DNA of 64,000 nt from an uncultured Chitinophagaceae bacterium (GTDB lineage Bacteria > Bacteroidota > Bacteroidia > Chitinophagales > Chitinophagaceae), in contig CALGAP010000008.1 in the NCBI GenBank assembly GCA_937958995.1, positions 186,001 through 250,000 on the forward strand, in the 5' to 3' direction. The notes beneath the pieces were generated by a model that did no database searches, had not been told where the DNA came from, and saw only the letters and a list, made by a program, of their open reading frames with translations. Below are positions 60,748 through 64,000 of this stretch, in pieces (positions within the stretch are counted from its first letter, which is position 1; each line of letters opens with the position of its first letter). Both the position numbers and the translations under genes were made by a program.

Positions 60748-61509
60748 ATGCAATTTGTGCGTAGAGGTAAAGCAATCCTATCCATCCTTCTCTTAACAAC
60801 CGGCAGCCTTCTTTTTATGTATGCCGTGCCTGCTGCATCTCCCAGGGAAAGAAACCTGGAGCCCAGCATGCCTATGACAGTTCCCGACAGCCCGGGTATT
60901 CATGTTTTTGACAGCTTGTACGCTCAACTCAATCTCGACTCGCTCGAATTGAGTCATGCGGCCTATCAATACGGCCTGCAGGGATTGTATCAGCTGCAGC
61001 AATCGGGCGAGTTGCCAAACGACAGCATACTCACCGTAATCGATTTTAGCTTGCCTTCTCACAAGAAGAGATTGTTTGTGATCAATCTTAACAGCGGCGA
61101 GTTGTTGTTCAACACTTATGTTTCGCATGGACGCAACTCGGGTACCGATATGGCGAAATATTTCTCTAACAGCCTCAATAGCTATAAGAGCAGTCCTGGC
61201 TTCTATATCACAGGCAATACCTACTATGGTGAGCATGGCTATTCATTGCGGCTCGAAGGCAAGGAAAAAGGCATTAATGACAACGCCTACATGCGCGCAA
61301 TCGTGATGCACCCTGCCGACTATGTAAGCAATTATTCTATCCAGAAGAAAGGATACCTGGGACGCAGCCTGGGATGTCCTGCCATTCCCGTTTCAATACA
61401 CAAACCATTAATCAACACCATTAAAGACGGAAGTTGCTTGTTTATATACAGTCCCGACACAAATTATATTTCACAATCAGGACTGATTGGGCAACAATTC
61501 CAGATATAA
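60748..61509 (+). CDS. Murein L,D-transpeptidase catalytic domain (YkuD_2) family protein
   Basis: 253 residues from the ATG at 60748; an upstream TTG is less likely. Signal anchor at about 8-28 (AILSILLLTTGSLLFMYAVP), then the YkuD_2 (PF13645) domain with VISHGRNSGTD-type HGRN motif, EKGINDNAYMRAIVMHPADYV and the nucleophile Cys210 in GYLGRSLGCPAIP. Probably makes or edits 3-3 peptidoglycan cross-links or attaches proteins to the wall. Its stop abuts the stop of the convergent YcbB-type gene. Confidence 0.88.
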   Translation: MQFVRRGKAILSILLLTTGSLLFMYAVPAASPRERNLEPSMPMTVPDSPGIHVFDSLYAQLNLDSLELSHAAYQYGLQGLYQLQQSGELPNDSILTVIDFSLPSHKKRLFVINLNSGELLFNTYVSHGRNSGTDMAKYFSNSLNSYKSSPGFYITGNTYYGEHGYSLRLEGKEKGINDNAYMRAIVMHPADYVSNYSIQKKGYLGRSLGCPAIPVSIHKPLINTIKDGSCLFIYSPDTNYISQSGLIGQQFQI

Positions 61510-63153
61510 TTATTTTTTCTTCGCCAGTTGATCCTGGCTAAACTCTACCAGGCGATGGTCGGTAAATAGTTTGCCGGCCATTCTTTTATCCCTGTCATAG
61601 ATGTCTTCACGAAACTGCAGGCGACCCTCAGTGTCCACCCAGGTTGTATAGTAATAGATCAGCACCGGCACGGGATCTTTCACCCGCACAAACTTTTCGG
61701 TGCCGCTGTTCATGGCTTCTGCAATTTTTTCGCGTGTCCACTCCGGCTGATCGCGCAAGAGATATTCGGCCAGCTTCACCGGATCGGCCAGGCGTATGCA
61801 GCCATGACTATAAGCACGTTTATCTTTTTCAAACAATCCTTTATAGGGCGTGTCGTGGAAATAGATATTGTAACTATTGGGAAAAAGGAATTTTATCTTA
61901 CCTAACTGGTTTTTGTCGCCCGGCTTTTGCCGAATTACGGGCAATCCATCTCTCTCGCCAGTGATTTCCATATCATGTTTTTCAAGATAGTCGGAGTCTT
62001 CATCTATCTGGGGCAAAATTTCATTCTGAACAATGCTTTCGGGCAGGTTCCAGTATGGACTGAATACTACCTGGTTCAGTTGCCCGGCGAACAATACAGT
62101 GTTAGTACCTTCCTTGCCCACCACAATCGGCATATTAAACACATCCTTCTTCGCTTCTTTTACGTGTAACACAAATTCAGGGATGTTCACCACTATCAGT
62201 TTACCCTCGGGCGCTGTGGGAATCCAGTGCATGCGCTGCATATTGATAAGTATCTGTTGCAGGCGTGCGGCTGCGGAAACGTTCAGTTCCTTAATTAACT
62301 GAGATGAAATAACGCCGTCGGGTTTATACCCATATGAAATCTGAACAGACTTCACTGCGCTGTCGAGCGCTTTGTTAAAAACGGCGAGTGTATCATTAGC
62401 GGGTATATGACCAGTGATGGCCAGTCTCTTTTTGATGATCGCAATACTGGTATCCTTACTGCCCAGTTTCCATTTCTTCTTCGGGCGAGGTATTTCGGGC
62501 CAGCCACCATTTTTTACATAACCTATATATTTTTCCAGTTCGTCTTTCAACGCGTTATACATCTCATTGTTAATGCCGCGGCGGTCCTTTTCATTCACCA
62601 GGTTTTCGGCCATGTTCAGCGATTCCATTTTCATGGCGGGCAAAAAATGATCGCGGGCCAGCGCCGTCATGCGCGGATCGCCATACACGTCGGAAGTATA
62701 GTTGATGAAGCGCCAGGTGAGCATCATTTCCGTTTTGGCAATTTCAGCATTTCGCTCCGATATAGAGAGTGATTCTTTGGCAGCAAGACGATCGAGCGTG
62801 TGGTCGAGATTTTTTCTTTCACCGGCGCTGTCTTTATTGAAATCGTATAAATTTCTGAACGCCAGCGCCTGCTCATTCAGGCCGCGACTGTCGAACCAGG
62901 CAAATTCAAAATTCCGCGCGTAGTAAAATTCGCGGAGCTGTGGGCCCACGGTATCATTCAGTTGTTGTTCGGCAATAAAATTTTCGAGGCGGGCGCTGTC
63001 GAGAAAAAGATCATTGTAAGCGTTGGTTTTATTGATCTCTGTATTTCTCTTCAGTTTCTTCCCATTCACATTCACTGTAGTACTATTGTCAGAATCGTCA
63101 CTACAGGCGGCAAGCACCAGGGCGGCCACTATTGCTATATAAATTGTTTTCAT
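61510..63153 (-). CDS. L,D-transpeptidase of the YcbB/LdtD type
   Basis: 547 residues from the ATG at 63153. Lipoprotein signal with LVLAACSDD. A long helical N-terminal part, a PG-binding-like segment (SIAIIKKRLAITGHIPANDTL, about 245-300), and the YkuD catalytic part with PIVVGKEGTNTVLFAGQLNQ and the active Cys452 in YSHGCIRLADPVKL. Expected to form 3-3 cross-links in peptidoglycan in the periplasm. 27 bases downstream of the metallophosphoesterase gene. Confidence 0.92.
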   Translation of the reverse strand: MKTIYIAIVAALVLAACSDDSDNSTTVNVNGKKLKRNTEINKTNAYNDLFLDSARLENFIAEQQLNDTVGPQLREFYYARNFEFAWFDSRGLNEQALAFRNLYDFNKDSAGERKNLDHTLDRLAAKESLSISERNAEIAKTEMMLTWRFINYTSDVYGDPRMTALARDHFLPAMKMESLNMAENLVNEKDRRGINNEMYNALKDELEKYIGYVKNGGWPEIPRPKKKWKLGSKDTSIAIIKKRLAITGHIPANDTLAVFNKALDSAVKSVQISYGYKPDGVISSQLIKELNVSAAARLQQILINMQRMHWIPTAPEGKLIVVNIPEFVLHVKEAKKDVFNMPIVVGKEGTNTVLFAGQLNQVVFSPYWNLPESIVQNEILPQIDEDSDYLEKHDMEITGERDGLPVIRQKPGDKNQLGKIKFLFPNSYNIYFHDTPYKGLFEKDKRAYSHGCIRLADPVKLAEYLLRDQPEWTREKIAEAMNSGTEKFVRVKDPVPVLIYYYTTWVDTEGRLQFREDIYDRDKRMAGKLFTDHRLVEFSQDQLAKKK

Positions 63154-63180
63154 CAAGGTAATGTTTCAAAACTTATGCCC

Positions 63181-63918
63181 TCATAGTTCAATTAAAAAGA
63201 AAGGCAATGTATATCCTGCTTTCTGCAATACGGGTTTGGCCACGTTAAAAACTTTAACACCGCCGGGTGCTTCAGCCTGCAAATGGCCTGCGTGCGCATG
63301 ACCATGGAAGGCCGCAATCACTTTGCGCCGGCTGAGCGGTTCTGCCAGTCGTGAACAACCCAGGAATGGATACAGCACTTCCGGCTCGCCCTGCACGGTT
63401 TCTTTGATGGGTGCATAATGCATTAAGGCAATTTTCCTGATGTTTTCATTTTCTTTCTCCAGCCTTGCCAGCGCGCGATCGAGGCGAAGCGCTTCATTCA
63501 ATGCTTCCTGCACAAAATTTTTCATACCCTCCTCCCCAAACATCGAGAGCATGTAATTGTCGAAGCCGCCTCCAAATCCTTTTATACCCGCCACGCCAAC
63601 GCCGTCAATAATCACCGATTCGCCGTCGAGCACGTGCACGCGTTCACTTTGCACAATCTGCCGGATCATTTTCTGGCGGCCTTTTTCATAATCGTGATTG
63701 CCCAGTACGGCTACCACCGGTATACTGCAGGTTTTTAGTTCATCGGCCAGCACCTGCGCCTCCTCTTCATCTCCGGTATCGGTCAGATCGCCGCCGATGA
63801 GCAGCACATCTGCCTTTGCCGAAATTTCCTTGAAGCAATCCACCCAGTGACCTTTATCGGCCACGCGCGTGTGCAGATCGGCGATGGCGGCAATGCGCGT
63901 TTTCTTTTCTTCCAGCAT
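63181..63918 (-). CDS. Metallophosphoesterase
   Basis: 245 residues from the ATG at 63918. Calcineurin-like fold with all motif blocks: IAAIADLHTRVADKGH (D-x-H), VLLIGGDLTDTGDEEE (GD), VAVLGNHDYEKG (GNHD), IALMHYAPIKE and AFHGHAHAGHLQ (GHxH). Substrate not deducible. Overlaps no gene, but the previous gene stops three bases before its start (TGATAATG), so it is co-translated with the gene cut off by the window edge. Confidence 0.93.
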   Translation of the reverse strand: MLEEKKTRIAAIADLHTRVADKGHWVDCFKEISAKADVLLIGGDLTDTGDEEEAQVLADELKTCSIPVVAVLGNHDYEKGRQKMIRQIVQSERVHVLDGESVIIDGVGVAGIKGFGGGFDNYMLSMFGEEGMKNFVQEALNEALRLDRALARLEKENENIRKIALMHYAPIKETVQGEPEVLYPFLGCSRLAEPLSRRKVIAAFHGHAHAGHLQAEAPGGVKVFNVAKPVLQKAGYTLPFFLIEL

Positions 63919-63920
63919 TA

Positions 63921-64000
63921 TCAAATGGTTTTAATGGTCATTGCCTTGTAGTCCCACTCCTTAACATCAATGCTGTATTGCGTTTGATCGATCAGGGGAC
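63921..64000 (-). CDS. C-terminal end of an unidentified gene
   Basis: The open frame reads PLIDQTQYSIDVKEWDYKA and ends MTIKTI-stop at 63921, in the same direction as the metallophosphoesterase and three bases from its start. Too short to identify; the main part lies beyond base 64000. Confidence 0.45.
   Translation of the reverse strand, partial: PLIDQTQYSIDVKEWDYKAMTIKTI

Noticed and set aside
1..64000. CRISPR arrays, insertion sequences, prophage genes, rRNA and tRNA genes
   Set aside because: None recognised on either strand; the repeated words seen are too short and irregularly spaced to be CRISPR.

Overview
The window comes from a chromosome of a Bacteroidota bacterium, most likely Chitinophagales/Chitinophagaceae. 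The evidence is the gene families (DUF4270, DUF4907, PorT-type barrels, lipoprotein-anchored TamA, LytTR two-component systems), outer-membrane lipoprotein signals of the S-C/A-C type, and promoter boxes of the phylum's TAnnTTTG type in place of the -35/-10 of other bacteria. No rRNA, tRNA, insertion sequence, prophage or CRISPR array was seen. The region reads as ordinary, densely packed core and semi-accessory chromosome.

Layout. 1-4490: a tripartite RND efflux operon (minus strand: TetR regulator, TolC-type channel, lipoprotein adaptor, RND pump cut by the window edge), with a perfect TetR-type palindrome placed between the promoter elements. 4.7-12 kb: DUF502 membrane protein, S1/P1-nuclease-like enzyme, serC, DUF1015, a TPR protein and a long-chain acyl-CoA synthetase. 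11.9-14.5 kb: an outer-membrane protein/DUF4270 lipoprotein pair. 14.8-18.1 kb: a four-gene overlapping operon of Kelch lipoprotein, DUF4907, LytS-like kinase and LytTR regulator. 18.3-22.4 kb: a small secreted peptide, a PLP decarboxylase, ilvE, an SDR and a CBM48 protein. 22.6-27.1 kb: tandem USP, an OmpR-type two-component system, a divergent GAPDH and a single-domain receiver.

27.2-29.6 kb: small envelope/stress proteins (YtxH, a holin-like two-TM protein, DUF1328) and another receiver. 30-36.3 kb: rpoN followed on the same strand by a sigma-54 activator and two PAS histidine kinases. 36.4-47.4 kb: outer-membrane biogenesis (PorT-like barrel, an AsmA-like protein, TamA, a 1704-residue TamB, YihY). 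47.5-52.9 kb: a stress island of small proteins (lmo0937, DUF4142, DUF2383, a histone-like DUF6496 protein, topoisomerase IB, iron-permease-family protein, DUF892, PPOX). 53.5-55.7 kb: an HxlR regulator divergent from a nitroreductase/royal-jelly-protein pair. 55.7-64 kb: AraC regulator, a FAD/Fe-S dehydrogenase, two convergent L,D-transpeptidases of different families, a metallophosphoesterase and the tail of a further gene.

The best candidates for unworked biology are the Kelch-DUF4907-LytS/LytTR operon, the rpoN-activator-kinase cluster, the stress island, and three families of short intergenic repeats, several of which start just after stop codons. No clear-cut novel defence or mobile system was found.
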